The position numbers and the translations under genes were made by a program. Below are positions 29,860 to 38,111 of a stretch of 64,000 bases of DNA, piece by piece; position 1 is the first letter of the stretch, and each line of letters begins with the position of its first letter. Under the pieces are notes generated by a model. It was given only the letters and a program-made list of their open reading frames with translations, made no database searches and was not told where the DNA came from. Origin of the DNA: CALMZY01 sp052033915 (lineage in GTDB: Bacteria > Verrucomicrobiota > Kiritimatiellia > CAIQIC01 > JAGNIJ01); the NCBI GenBank assembly GCA_052033915.1, contig JBPOJF010000006.1, forward strand, positions 248,001-312,000, in the 5' to 3' direction.

Positions 29860-32041
29860 ACCGGCGGCCAAGAGCCACGCCCAGTCCGACAACAATCTGG
29901 ATATGGCGGCGCGACAGTCCCTTGGGATTGTGGACCGCGACGAAGCAGATATCCTCGCTCTCCACAAACGTGAAGGAGTGCCCCTCATGGAAGACCGTCA
30001 CGGAGTACGTCTCGGTCGAACTGATGTGCCGCATGTAATGTTTGACCTTCTTGAGGATCTGCGGCGCCATCGCCTGGACGCGCTCGGGCGATTCGACACG
30101 CCAGCTCGTGGCCAGCAGATCGCCGTCGCGGTGCAGAATGATGCATCCCTCGAATCCCGCAATCTGCCTGAACTTCTCCGCGACATCCTCCAGGCGCGGA
30201 TGCTTCCCGCTCCACCGGCCCAACAGTTCGTCCACCAAGGCCAGTTGGCCGTACTTCTCCTCGAGCCATGGCTGGCCGGTGATCCTCTCGTAAATCTTCT
30301 CGCCGATACCCGGAACACGGCCCAGATCGTAGAGTCCGAAGAAGGGGCCGTGCTCCTTCCGGTTCTCCACGATCCGGTGGGCCATCGCATCGCCGATTCC
30401 ATCGATCACACGCGTCAACTCCTCGGCAGTAGCCTGGTTCAAATCCAACCCTCTTAAGAGAAGCTCGGGGACACCCGACAGGTTGGCGGGCGCGTGAATC
30501 GGCGCGGCAACCGGCGGCGGCTCCACTTTCGCTACGGGGGGTTGTGCCGGCGGCATGGCGACCGGCGCAGGCTTCTCCACTTTCGCCGCGGGCGGTTGCG
30601 GCGGCGGAGCCGCCGTGCTGCCGGCAACCAGATCCATCGGCATGAACTTCTTCGGGGCCGGACCGCCAAAAGCCACGGGCGCTTCGACCGGCGGAGCCGT
30701 GGGCGCAACGGGTTTGGGTGCAGGCGCAACCGGCGCAGGGGCAGCGGGCTTGGGCACCGGTGCGATTGGCGCTACCGGCGGGGGCGCGGGCTTGGACACC
30801 GTCGGTGTGGGAGCATCGGGTTTTGGCGCGGGCGCGATCGGTGCGGACGGCGGAGGCGCAGGCTTGGATACCGCCGGCGCGGGAGCATCGGGTTTTGGCG
30901 CGGGCGCGATCGGTGCGGACGGCGGAGGCGTGGGCTTGGACACCGCCGGTGTGGGAGCAACGGGTTTTGGCGCAGGCGCGGGCTTGGACGCAGCCTGCGC
31001 GGGAGCCGGTTCCGCGAGCTTGAACAAGTCGGGCAAATCATGAACGGCCGACTTCGTGGGCACTTCGGCGGTTCGTTTCTTCAATTCATCCGGCGGAATG
31101 GCCGCGACCACAATCGATAACGGCAAGGTGACAAGTTCTTCGGAATCCGCCTTGGCGCCGGCGGAGAGATACGTCTTGGGAACAGCCGCCAGCAATTTGT
31201 TCATCGGCAACTTGACGGAGCCTTTCGCAAGCTGTTCAAAGATCTCGTCCATTACGACATCCACCCTGGCATCCGGTGGAACCATCGCCGACTTGAATGT
31301 CGAGGGCAGCACGGCCTTCAACTCGGAGATCTTCAGGTTCAGCGTGACGGATTCCGCGGGCTTCGCAGTCGAAGCCGCGGGTTTTTCCGCCGCGGATGCC
31401 GATGCGGCTGCGGGCGCTGCCGGAGCGGCGGAGGGGCTGACCTTGAAGAGGTTCGGAAGTTCAGACGCGATCCGGTCCTGCCGGATGCTGCCGGTTCGCT
31501 TCTTCAACTCCGCCGGATCAACGGCGGCGACCACTGCGGCCAGCGGCAGCAGAACCTTCATCTCGCTCTTGGTTTCGGCGGGATTGGCGAGGTACTGCCG
31601 GGGAACACCGGCCAACAGGTAGCCCAGCGTTGTTTCGATCTTCCCCTTGGCCATCTGATCGAACAAATCCTCGATCACCACGTCCGCCTTCTCTCCCGAT
31701 ACCGCCTTGGCATCCACAAAGGAAGAGGGAACCACCTCGGCGATATCGCGAAGGCTCATGGCCACCGTCTGAAGGCGATCCGAAGACCCGGAGTCATCGG
31801 AAGGCGGCACCACCGAGGATTCGGCCATCAGAGTTTCGATCTGCTGAAGAGCCGCGACAATTTCCTCCAATTGCATCGGCTTTTCACGCGGCGGAGGGGG
31901 CGCGCTCACAGCGGTTTTTTGGGTGGAAGGCGCAGCAACCTGCGGCGGAGGCGCCGTCACGGGAGCCGCAGGAGCACGAGACTCCTTGGGGTCCTCTTTC
32001 TTCTCCGCGCGTCCTTTGAAGATGCTTCCAAACAGGGCCAT
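29837..32041 (-). CDS. Scaffold-like protein: duplicated unnamed domain, Pro/Ala linker, HhH, Roadblock
   Basis: From ATG 32041 (GGCGGG upstream) the 734-residue protein has two related units of about 105 residues (about 95-201 and 235-341). Shared features are a Phe-x-Gln-Met/Leu-Ala-Lys-Gly motif, LLAxVPxxYL, and LPL..VVAA..PxELKKRT. I do not recognise these units. A linker of Pro/Ala/Lys repeats (about 342-540) follows, then a ComEA-like helix-hairpin-helix (LNQATAEELTRVIDGIGDAM, VPGIGEKIYERI) and a C-terminal Roadblock/LC7 domain (about 620-734: GFEGCIILHRDGDLLATSW). Roadblock domains bind MglA-type GTPases. It is transcribed away from the GTPase gene across a 212-nt spacer. Confidence 0.82.
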   Translation of the reverse strand: MALFGSIFKGRAEKKEDPKESRAPAAPVTAPPPQVAAPSTQKTAVSAPPPPREKPMQLEEIVAALQQIETLMAESSVVPPSDDSGSSDRLQTVAMSLRDIAEVVPSSFVDAKAVSGEKADVVIEDLFDQMAKGKIETTLGYLLAGVPRQYLANPAETKSEMKVLLPLAAVVAAVDPAELKKRTGSIRQDRIASELPNLFKVSPSAAPAAPAAASASAAEKPAASTAKPAESVTLNLKISELKAVLPSTFKSAMVPPDARVDVVMDEIFEQLAKGSVKLPMNKLLAAVPKTYLSAGAKADSEELVTLPLSIVVAAIPPDELKKRTAEVPTKSAVHDLPDLFKLAEPAPAQAASKPAPAPKPVAPTPAVSKPTPPPSAPIAPAPKPDAPAPAVSKPAPPPSAPIAPAPKPDAPTPTVSKPAPPPVAPIAPVPKPAAPAPVAPAPKPVAPTAPPVEAPVAFGGPAPKKFMPMDLVAGSTAAPPPQPPAAKVEKPAPVAMPPAQPPVAKVEPPPVAAPIHAPANLSGVPELLLRGLDLNQATAEELTRVIDGIGDAMAHRIVENRKEHGPFFGLYDLGRVPGIGEKIYERITGQPWLEEKYGQLALVDELLGRWSGKHPRLEDVAEKFRQIAGFEGCIILHRDGDLLATSWRVESPERVQAMAPQILKKVKHYMRHISSTETYSVTVFHEGHSFTFVESEDICFVAVHNPKGLSRRHIQIVVGLGVALGRRFSGYRGA
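30720..30985. repeat. 72-nt tandem repeat coding the Pro/Ala linker
   Basis: Three close copies and one partial copy encode the 24-residue unit PKPDAPAPAVSKPAPPPSAP plus IAPA, with small changes. The repeat length is a multiple of three, so copy-number change would lengthen or shorten the linker without breaking the frame. Confidence 0.8.
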
Positions 32042-32176
32042 TTTTCCCGCCTGAGAGAGGCTCACCGCCGCCGATTCGTCCGCCTCGCCGAACGACGCGC
32101 GAACCGGAACTGGAAGACGACTCTACCGACGGCTCAAAACCCGCTCATCTTTTTTACAACTTTATAATACAGATGT

Positions 32177-32205
32177 TTTACACAGTTGTGTAGTTTGTAT
32201 ATAGT
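32177..32205 (+). promoter_or_regulatory. Strong promoter with overlapping dyad upstream of the GTPase gene
   Basis: TTTACA, a 17-nt spacer and TATAGT lie in an AT-rich stretch unlike the rest of the window, 48 nt before the GTPase start. Across the -35 and spacer runs TACACAGTTGTGTA (32179-32192), a dyad with 6 of 7 paired positions, a plausible operator. AAGGA stands 10 nt before the ATG. On the opposite strand TATAAA near 32163 could serve the scaffold gene. Confidence 0.65.
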
Positions 32206-32253
32206 TATTAAGACAGTATCGCTGCTCGGGTCCAAGGTAAGGATGGGTGCGTA

Positions 32254-32901
32254 ATGTCTTTTATCAATTTTGCGCGCAAGGAAATCTCGTTCAAGATCGT
32301 CTACTATGGAACGGCCTTGGGCGGGAAGACGACAAACGTCGAACAGATTCACGCCGGTATTTCCCCTCAATCCCGAGGAGAACTGACCACGCTGTCCACC
32401 AAGCAGGACCGGACGCTGTTCTTCGACTTTCTCCCCTTGAAGTCGGAGATCATCAAGGGCTTTGTGTCCAAGTTCCAGATTTACACTGTGCCCGGCCAGG
32501 TGATCTACAACGAAACCCGCAAACTGGTCTTGAGAAACGTGGACGGCGTCGTTTTCGTGGCGGACTCCCAGTGGTCCAAGCAGGAGGAAAACGCCGCCAG
32601 CTTCGCCGACATGGAAGGCAACCTGAAGGACCAGGGCGATTCGCTCGACAGCATGCCGTACATCATCCAGTTCAACAAGCGCGACCTGCCGGATATCGCG
32701 CCCGCTCATTACATGAACTTCATGCTGAATCACCGTTCGGTGGCTGTGCCTTGTTTCGAGGCGGTGGCCGTTAAAGGGGTCGGGGTGCTGGAGTCGTTGA
32801 ACATGATCGCGAAAATGGTCATCAGCAGTTTTATGCAGAAGAACAAGATGGAGAGCACCGAGTTGCCAAGCGACCTGGCCGTTTCCCAGAAAGGTGTATG
32901 A
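32254..32901 (+). CDS. MglA-type small Ras-like GTPase
   Basis: The 215-residue protein has the P-loop YYGTALGGKTTN, the switch II region YTVPGQVIYNETRK, KQDRTLFFDFLP, FVADSQ and the guanine-specificity motif FNKRDLP. These are signatures of the MglA family, which sets cell polarity in Myxococcus and is widespread with Roadblock partners. In the P-loop the usual Leu-Cys of MglA (GLCGKTTN) is Ala-Leu-Gly-Gly. Its stop overlaps the start of the Roadblock gene (ATGA), so the two are made together, as with mglB-mglA pairs. Confidence 0.93.
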   Translation: MSFINFARKEISFKIVYYGTALGGKTTNVEQIHAGISPQSRGELTTLSTKQDRTLFFDFLPLKSEIIKGFVSKFQIYTVPGQVIYNETRKLVLRNVDGVVFVADSQWSKQEENAASFADMEGNLKDQGDSLDSMPYIIQFNKRDLPDIAPAHYMNFMLNHRSVAVPCFEAVAVKGVGVLESLNMIAKMVISSFMQKNKMESTELPSDLAVSQKGV

Positions 32902-33392
32902 CAATGTTCAGCGCTTTAAGCGAAGATGCCAGCCAGAACATCAACCAGGTTCTCAGGGAACTCCTGGAGCAGGTGGAAGCCGAGGCCGTCTTTTTTTGCG
33001 ACCGGGGCGGCAACATCATCGCCAGCCAGTCCGTCAACCAGCAGGACAACGAGGAGAATGTCGCGGCGCTGGCCGCGGGATCGTTCTTCGCCACCCTCAC
33101 CATGGCGAAACTCGTAGGCGAAACGGAATTCCAGAACATGCTCCACCAGGGCGAGAAGACCAGTATTTACATGGAAGGGCTGAAGGGCGACATGATCCTG
33201 GTGGTCATCTTCAGCAAGGATTCGAATCCCGGACTCGTGAAGCTCTACGCCAAAACGGCCTGCCAGCAGCTTGAACCGTTCAAGCTCTCGCTGGTCTACG
33301 ACGAGAAGCAGATGCGGACCATCCCGCACATGGAAGTGAGCCCGGGCGCCGAGGCGTTCAAAGCCAACAAGCCTTCGCCAAAAAAGAACTGA
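32898..33392 (+). CDS. Roadblock/LC7-domain protein (MglB-like)
   Basis: The 164-residue protein holds one Roadblock/LC7 domain (about residues 10-125): LLEQVEAEAVFFCDRGGNII, then ALAAGSFFATLTMAKLVGE and a final strand region DMILVVIFS. A tail of about 40 residues ends in basic KPSPKKN. MglB-type Roadblock proteins act as GTPase-activating proteins of MglA; direct coupling with the GTPase gene supports this role. The ATG at 32898 overlaps the GTPase stop; ATG at 32904 is an alternative. Confidence 0.88.
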   Translation: MTMFSALSEDASQNINQVLRELLEQVEAEAVFFCDRGGNIIASQSVNQQDNEENVAALAAGSFFATLTMAKLVGETEFQNMLHQGEKTSIYMEGLKGDMILVVIFSKDSNPGLVKLYAKTACQQLEPFKLSLVYDEKQMRTIPHMEVSPGAEAFKANKPSPKKN

Positions 33393-33399
33393 GCCCGGG

Positions 33400-34077
33400 T
33401 CAACCCGCCGCGAGTTCCCTCATCCGTTTCAGCAGGCCGGCGGACGCCGCATGCGTGGAAGGCTCAAGTCGTTCCGGATGCCACTGGACCCCAAGCAGCG
33501 GTGCCCGCAATCCCGTCCCCTCGACGGCTTCAACAACCCCCTGCCTCGACAACGCCGCGATGCGCAATCCCGCACCGACGGACCCGGGATCGACAGCCTG
33601 ATGATGCGCGCTGTTGACCTCGATGACCGGCTCGAAAACACCCGCCAGTTCCGTGCCGCTGACCAGGGCGATCGGATGAACGGCGTCCTTTCCGTTGGAG
33701 CGTTCGTGAGACTCGGCGGCGCCCGCGATCAACGGCACGTGCTGGATCAGCCGCCCGCCGAGCGCGACGTTCAGGATCTGAATCCCGCGGCAGACACCGA
33801 AAACCGCCTTCCCGCCGTCCATGAACCGACGAATGAGCCGACATTCCATTTCGTCGCGCGCGGGGTCGATCTCCTGCGTTTCAGGAGCGCGAATCGCGCC
33901 GTATCGCGCGGGGTCAACATCCCCCCCGCCCGTCAGCATCAAGGCGTTAAACGCGGAGAGATCGCCGGGCATGGAATCGGAAGGACGGATCACCGCGCTC
34001 TCGATGCCCGCGCCCGACAACCAGGCCAGGTAGCCTTTCGGATTCCCGCCGGCCGCACTGGTGACAAGCCATTTCAT
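33400..34077 (-). CDS. Class I glutamine amidotransferase-like hydrolase (peptidase C26, PuuD family)
   Basis: The 225-residue protein has the nucleophile Cys in FGVCRGIQILNVALGG and the His-Glu pair in GVQWHPERLE, with VNSAHHQAVDP typical for gamma-glutamyl-gamma-aminobutyrate hydrolases. PuuD removes the glutamyl group in putrescine breakdown. That link is tempting because agmatine-to-putrescine genes lie 5 kb away, but the other puu genes are absent and the family has other substrates. It is divergent from the MBL gene with only 26 nt between starts. Confidence 0.85.
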   Translation of the reverse strand: MKWLVTSAAGGNPKGYLAWLSGAGIESAVIRPSDSMPGDLSAFNALMLTGGGDVDPARYGAIRAPETQEIDPARDEMECRLIRRFMDGGKAVFGVCRGIQILNVALGGRLIQHVPLIAGAAESHERSNGKDAVHPIALVSGTELAGVFEPVIEVNSAHHQAVDPGSVGAGLRIAALSRQGVVEAVEGTGLRAPLLGVQWHPERLEPSTHAASAGLLKRMRELAAG

Positions 34078-34103
34078 AATGAGACCTTGACGACGCGAAC
34101 ATC

Positions 34104-34760
34104 ATGACAGAAATTGCGGATAACATGAATATTAAAACCGTGACGGTCGGCGCCTACGAAGAGAACTGCCATGTGATCTGGGACGAGCGGCTCAACGCCC
34201 TTGTCATCGATCCGGGCGCGAATCCGGAACGCATCGAGAAGGTCATCCAGGCCCACCGTCTGAAGGTGGTCGCTTTCCTCATCACACACGGCCATGCGGA
34301 TCACATCGGCGCGCTGCCGGCCCTGCACACCTCCCATCCCGCCCCGGTGGCCATCAGCCATGAGGATGCGGTCTGGGCATTCTCGCCGGTCAACCAGCTT
34401 CCCCCTCACTACCCTCCGCTGACATCGCCGCCGGAGGTTTCCCGGGTTCTGACGGACGGGCAGGAATGGAAAGATGGCGAATTGCTCTACCGGGTGATCT
34501 CCACACCCGGCCACAGCCCCGGCTGTGTGTGCTTCTATTTTCCGGACGCTCACGCCGTGTTCACGGGCGACACGCTTTTCCAGTCGTCGGTCGGCCGGAC
34601 CGATCTGCCGGGAGGCAATGCCCGCGCGCTGACCGAGTCGCTGAAGAAACTCATGGCTCTGCCCGACGACACCCGGGTCTTTCCGGGGCACGGGCCCGAA
34701 ACCACCATCGGGATCGAGAAGAGAACGAATTACTTTCTGAGGCGCGACAACAGGCCGTAG
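34104..34760 (+). CDS. Metallo-beta-lactamase-fold hydrolase, glyoxalase II-like
   Basis: The protein has 218 residues from 34104 or 211 from 34125; neither start has a clear ribosome-binding site. The metal site THGHADHIGALP, the His in STPGHSPGC, the Asp in FTGDTLF and the late His in FPGHGPET are present. The fold and GRTDLPGG resemble YcbL-type glyoxalase II-like enzymes that hydrolyse thioesters. The substrate is not determined. The end faces ftsZ, 12 nt away. Confidence 0.88.
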   Translation: MTEIADNMNIKTVTVGAYEENCHVIWDERLNALVIDPGANPERIEKVIQAHRLKVVAFLITHGHADHIGALPALHTSHPAPVAISHEDAVWAFSPVNQLPPHYPPLTSPPEVSRVLTDGQEWKDGELLYRVISTPGHSPGCVCFYFPDAHAVFTGDTLFQSSVGRTDLPGGNARALTESLKKLMALPDDTRVFPGHGPETTIGIEKRTNYFLRRDNRP

Positions 34761-34772
34761 CGGACAGCGGCG

Positions 34773-35996
34773 TCACTTTTCGAATGACAGCTTGATGCCG
34801 CGGCGAACAAAGGTTGGAATATCCAAATCCTCCCCGGCATAAAGGGTCGGTTCGATGTTCTTGAAGCGGCCCTTGTCGCCTGTGTCAAAATTCAACGTGG
34901 ACTGGATCGCGCGGGCGCCCGAGGGCATCGCAGCCTTGCTTCCCGTCCGCAGCTCAGGGGCCAACCCTTCAACCACCTTTTCAGGAAATCCTGCCGCCGG
35001 CTCGGGGACATCGCCCTCGCCGGTCCAGCTTTCGGCGGCCAGCACCGTCAGCGTGAGCCGGTTCTGCCAGGCCTCGTCCACCGTCGCCCCCATGAACAGT
35101 TTGACACCGGGTCGGGCGACCGCGGTCAACTGGGACATGATGTTCTGCACGTCGAGCAACGTCAGGTCCGGACCTCCGTTGATGCTGACCATCAGCGCCC
35201 CTGCCTGCGAGAGGATGCGGCCGCGATCCAGCAGAGGGCTCTTCATCAGTTCCGAGACGGCCGCCGACGCTTTGGCCGTACCCGTTCCCTCGCCGTAACC
35301 GAAGGAGCACCCGCCTCCGCTGTGCTCCACGAGGTGGCGCAAATCGGCAAAATCCAGGTTGATGATTCCGGTCTTGGACAGCAGTTTCCACAGCGAGCGC
35401 ACGCCCACGCCCAGCATGACATCCGCCTTGCCGAACGCGTCCACCAGGCCGGTCCGGGTTTCCACCAGTTCCAGCAAGCGCTGGTTCGGCAGGGTAATGA
35501 CCACATCGGCCTGCATCCTCAAGGCGCGCAGTCCCTCTTCGGCATGCCGCGTTTTCAACTCTCCCTCAAAATCGAAAGGGGTCGTGGCAAAACACAGGGT
35601 CATGGCGCCCTGCTCGCGGGCGATGCGGGCCATGATGGGCGCGGCGCCGGTTCCCGTTCCACCGCCCAGCGCGGCCACGATCACGACAAGGTCCGCCTGC
35701 GAAACCAGTTCCCGCAGCGAGTCGCCGTCATCCTCGGCGGCCAGCTTGCCTACCGCCGGATCGCCCCCCGCCCCAAGTCCCTGCGTGATGCCCTTCCCGA
35801 TCTGAACCCGGACCGGCACGCGGCAGGCGGAAAGCGCCTGACTGTCCGTGTTGACTGCGGCGACCGCAGGACCATCAGACCACCCGGCGTGCATCCGGGC
35901 CACGGCATTGCTGCCGCCGCCGCCGAGCCCCACAACCAGCATCCGGCTTCCTTTCGCCGCGCCGACTACCGCCGCATGGTCTGTTGATTCAAGCAT
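34773..35996 (-). CDS. ftsZ: Cell division protein FtsZ
   Basis: The 407-residue form starts MLESTDHAAV at ATG 35996, 2 nt after the ftsA stop; the longer frame upstream is read out of ftsA and rejected. GTP-binding motifs VVGLGGGGSNAVARM, NTDSQAL, GGGTGTGAAPI and the T7 loop NLDFADLR are intact. The C-terminal peptide DLDIPTFVRR that binds FtsA is present, but eight more residues (GIKLSFEK) follow it. The variable linker is short (about 50 residues). It is the last gene of murG-murC-ddl-ftsQ-ftsA-ftsZ. Confidence 0.95.
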   Translation of the reverse strand: MLESTDHAAVVGAAKGSRMLVVGLGGGGSNAVARMHAGWSDGPAVAAVNTDSQALSACRVPVRVQIGKGITQGLGAGGDPAVGKLAAEDDGDSLRELVSQADLVVIVAALGGGTGTGAAPIMARIAREQGAMTLCFATTPFDFEGELKTRHAEEGLRALRMQADVVITLPNQRLLELVETRTGLVDAFGKADVMLGVGVRSLWKLLSKTGIINLDFADLRHLVEHSGGGCSFGYGEGTGTAKASAAVSELMKSPLLDRGRILSQAGALMVSINGGPDLTLLDVQNIMSQLTAVARPGVKLFMGATVDEAWQNRLTLTVLAAESWTGEGDVPEPAAGFPEKVVEGLAPELRTGSKAAMPSGARAIQSTLNFDTGDKGRFKNIEPTLYAGEDLDIPTFVRRGIKLSFEK

Positions 35997-35998
35997 AT

Positions 35999-37204
35999 CT
36001 ATTTCCCGAAAATACCTTTGAGGATGCCCAGGACGGATTTTCTTTCCCGCTCCTTCTGCTCCATGGCCTTGAGGCCATACCGGGCCATGCCCACGATGGC
36101 CGCATATTCCGGCGCTTCCGTGACGACGGCCAACCCCGCCACTCCGCGGGGCTTTCCGACACGGCAAGGCAGGCCAAACACCTTCTCCGCGAGCTTGACG
36201 ATATTCTTCATGTGCGCGCAACCACCGGCAAGGACCACGCCCCCGCCGAGCGAGTGAAGAAGGTTCTTCTCCAGCAACTCCGTCTTGACCAGGTTCAGGG
36301 TCTCTTCCATTCGCAAGTGGGTGATGGTATGAAGGTCGGACACCTTCACGGCGCGCTCCGCCAGGCCCGATTCGGCCGGCAGGGCGACTTTCTGCGATCG
36401 AGCGGCCATTTCAACCAGCGCGCTCCCATACTCCTCTTTCAGCCGCTCGGCCTCGGCCATGGGAATCCGCAACCCGCGCGCGATATCGTTGGTGGCATGA
36501 TCGCCGCCCACCCCGAAAGACCCCGCCGCGGCAATCGCGTTGTGCGCATACACGACGTAATCCGTCGTGCCGCCGCCCAGGTCGATGACGACGCTGCCGG
36601 CCTCCTTGTCCTCGGCCGTCAGCACCGCCAGGGCCGCGCAAAGCCCTCCGAACGCCACATCCTCCACATCCACCTGCACGCTCCGGACCACCTTGACGAC
36701 GTTCCGCAGGCGCATGAGCAGTCCGTGGATGATCAGCATGTCCACGGACAGCTTGGCCCCCTCCATGCCTTCGGGATCGATCACGCCTTCCTGGTCATCC
36801 ACGTGGAAGTATTGGCAAATCGTGTGCAGGACCTGGCGGTCCGTCGGCAGGTTGACCGCGCGAGCGGTCGCCATCACGTGATCGATATCCGACTCCGTGA
36901 TTTCCTTTCGGGAGTTCATGATCGGCACGCTGCCGCGATTGACCAGACTCGTGATGTGGCCTCCGGAGACCACGAGATGAATCTGGTTGATGATGACCCG
37001 GCCGTTTTCCTCCGCGAGCCGGAGCGCTTCGCGGACACACGCCACGGCGTTGTCGAAATCGACAATCTCGCCCTTGCGCACGCCGCGGGAGGGACACTCT
37101 CCCAGGCCCGTGATCATCAAGTGGCCGTCGGCCCGCGATTCACCGATCACGGCGCGAACCACGGTCGTTCCGATTTCCAAAGCAACAATCAGCGGAAGAT
37201 TCAT
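35999..37204 (-). CDS. ftsA: Cell division protein FtsA
   Basis: This actin-like protein (401 residues) links FtsZ to the membrane. Phosphate-binding strands are IVALEIGTTVVRAVIGE and VVIDLGGGTTDYVVY; the SHS2/1c region lies at about 85-165. The adenosine motif is GGVVLAGGCAHMKNI. The C-terminal helix SVLGILKGIFGK is the membrane-targeting amphipathic helix. It sits between ftsQ (22 nt) and ftsZ (2 nt). Confidence 0.95.
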   Translation of the reverse strand: MNLPLIVALEIGTTVVRAVIGESRADGHLMITGLGECPSRGVRKGEIVDFDNAVACVREALRLAEENGRVIINQIHLVVSGGHITSLVNRGSVPIMNSRKEITESDIDHVMATARAVNLPTDRQVLHTICQYFHVDDQEGVIDPEGMEGAKLSVDMLIIHGLLMRLRNVVKVVRSVQVDVEDVAFGGLCAALAVLTAEDKEAGSVVIDLGGGTTDYVVYAHNAIAAAGSFGVGGDHATNDIARGLRIPMAEAERLKEEYGSALVEMAARSQKVALPAESGLAERAVKVSDLHTITHLRMEETLNLVKTELLEKNLLHSLGGGVVLAGGCAHMKNIVKLAEKVFGLPCRVGKPRGVAGLAVVTEAPEYAAIVGMARYGLKAMEQKERERKSVLGILKGIFGK

Positions 37205-37226
37205 AACCCAACCAGAGGGAAGTCCG

Positions 37227-38093
37227 TCACTGGTACTGCACCGGGAAGTTCTTGTCCACGGTCATGTCAATAGCGGCAATCGCCTGACCCATGTCGGCTG
37301 TATGTTTCATGATTTCACAAAGTTTCGCCAGCTTCACATCCACGTTCTCGCGCGACAGCAGGATGCGCTCTCCCCTCTGCAGAGACACCTCGAGATACTC
37401 CGGATGGCTGACGTCCACGTTCTTGATCCTTAAAAACCGGCTGAAGGAGGGCGAGTCGCAGACATCGAGGATATGCAGGGCGTTCTGCACTCCGGGATCG
37501 CCCACTCGGGCGCCCGGCCGCAGACCTTTCTCCTGCAGGCCGGTGATCGACGGGAGCTGTTGGGACACCGACGTGGGGCCCAGCACAAAGCCGGCCTGGT
37601 CCACGGCCAGCGGATAGCCGGTGCTTTCCTCGCCCAGCCGCGCCGCGGGAATGCGTTCCGAAACCGTGACCTCGAGAGTGTCGGGGAGCTTGCGCCGCAC
37701 ACTGACGGCGCTGACGATCGGCACGCTCATCAGGTCGTCGCGCACCTGGCCGAGATCGATCTCAAACAGGTTCATCCCCTCGTCAATATGCGCGTACTCG
37801 CGGATATGCTCGGACTGGAGCTTGCCGTTTGAACGGAGATGGAGATTCCGGATGGTGAAGCGCGGGTTCCGGGAGAAGAGGGACTGGCCGATGAGTTTCG
37901 TCCCCAGCAACGTCATCCAGATGGTTCCCGCGACGACAACCGTCACGAGGAGAATGGCCCCGACGCGGTGCGCGCGCTCCCTGCGCTGATCCCTCAGGCG
38001 CGCGCGGACCATCAGGATGGAATTGCGCCGGTTCTCCCGGCGGTTGCCGAACAACTTGCGGTTCGAGTACTTGTTGTCGTCGCGATACCACAT
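37227..38093 (-). CDS. ftsQ: Cell division protein FtsQ
   Basis: The 288-residue protein has a basic cytoplasmic N-terminus, one membrane helix (about 44-68: VGAILLVTVVVAGTIWMTLL), a POTRA domain (FTIRNLHLRSNGK to TLEVTVSERIPAA) and a beta domain. FtsQ joins division-site wall synthesis to the FtsA/FtsZ ring. Sequence is divergent but position between ddl and ftsA fits. Confidence 0.9.
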   Translation of the reverse strand: MWYRDDNKYSNRKLFGNRRENRRNSILMVRARLRDQRRERAHRVGAILLVTVVVAGTIWMTLLGTKLIGQSLFSRNPRFTIRNLHLRSNGKLQSEHIREYAHIDEGMNLFEIDLGQVRDDLMSVPIVSAVSVRRKLPDTLEVTVSERIPAARLGEESTGYPLAVDQAGFVLGPTSVSQQLPSITGLQEKGLRPGARVGDPGVQNALHILDVCDSPSFSRFLRIKNVDVSHPEYLEVSLQRGERILLSRENVDVKLAKLCEIMKHTADMGQAIAAIDMTVDKNFPVQYQ

Positions 38094-38111
38094 AAGTCAA
38101 TCACTCCGCGT

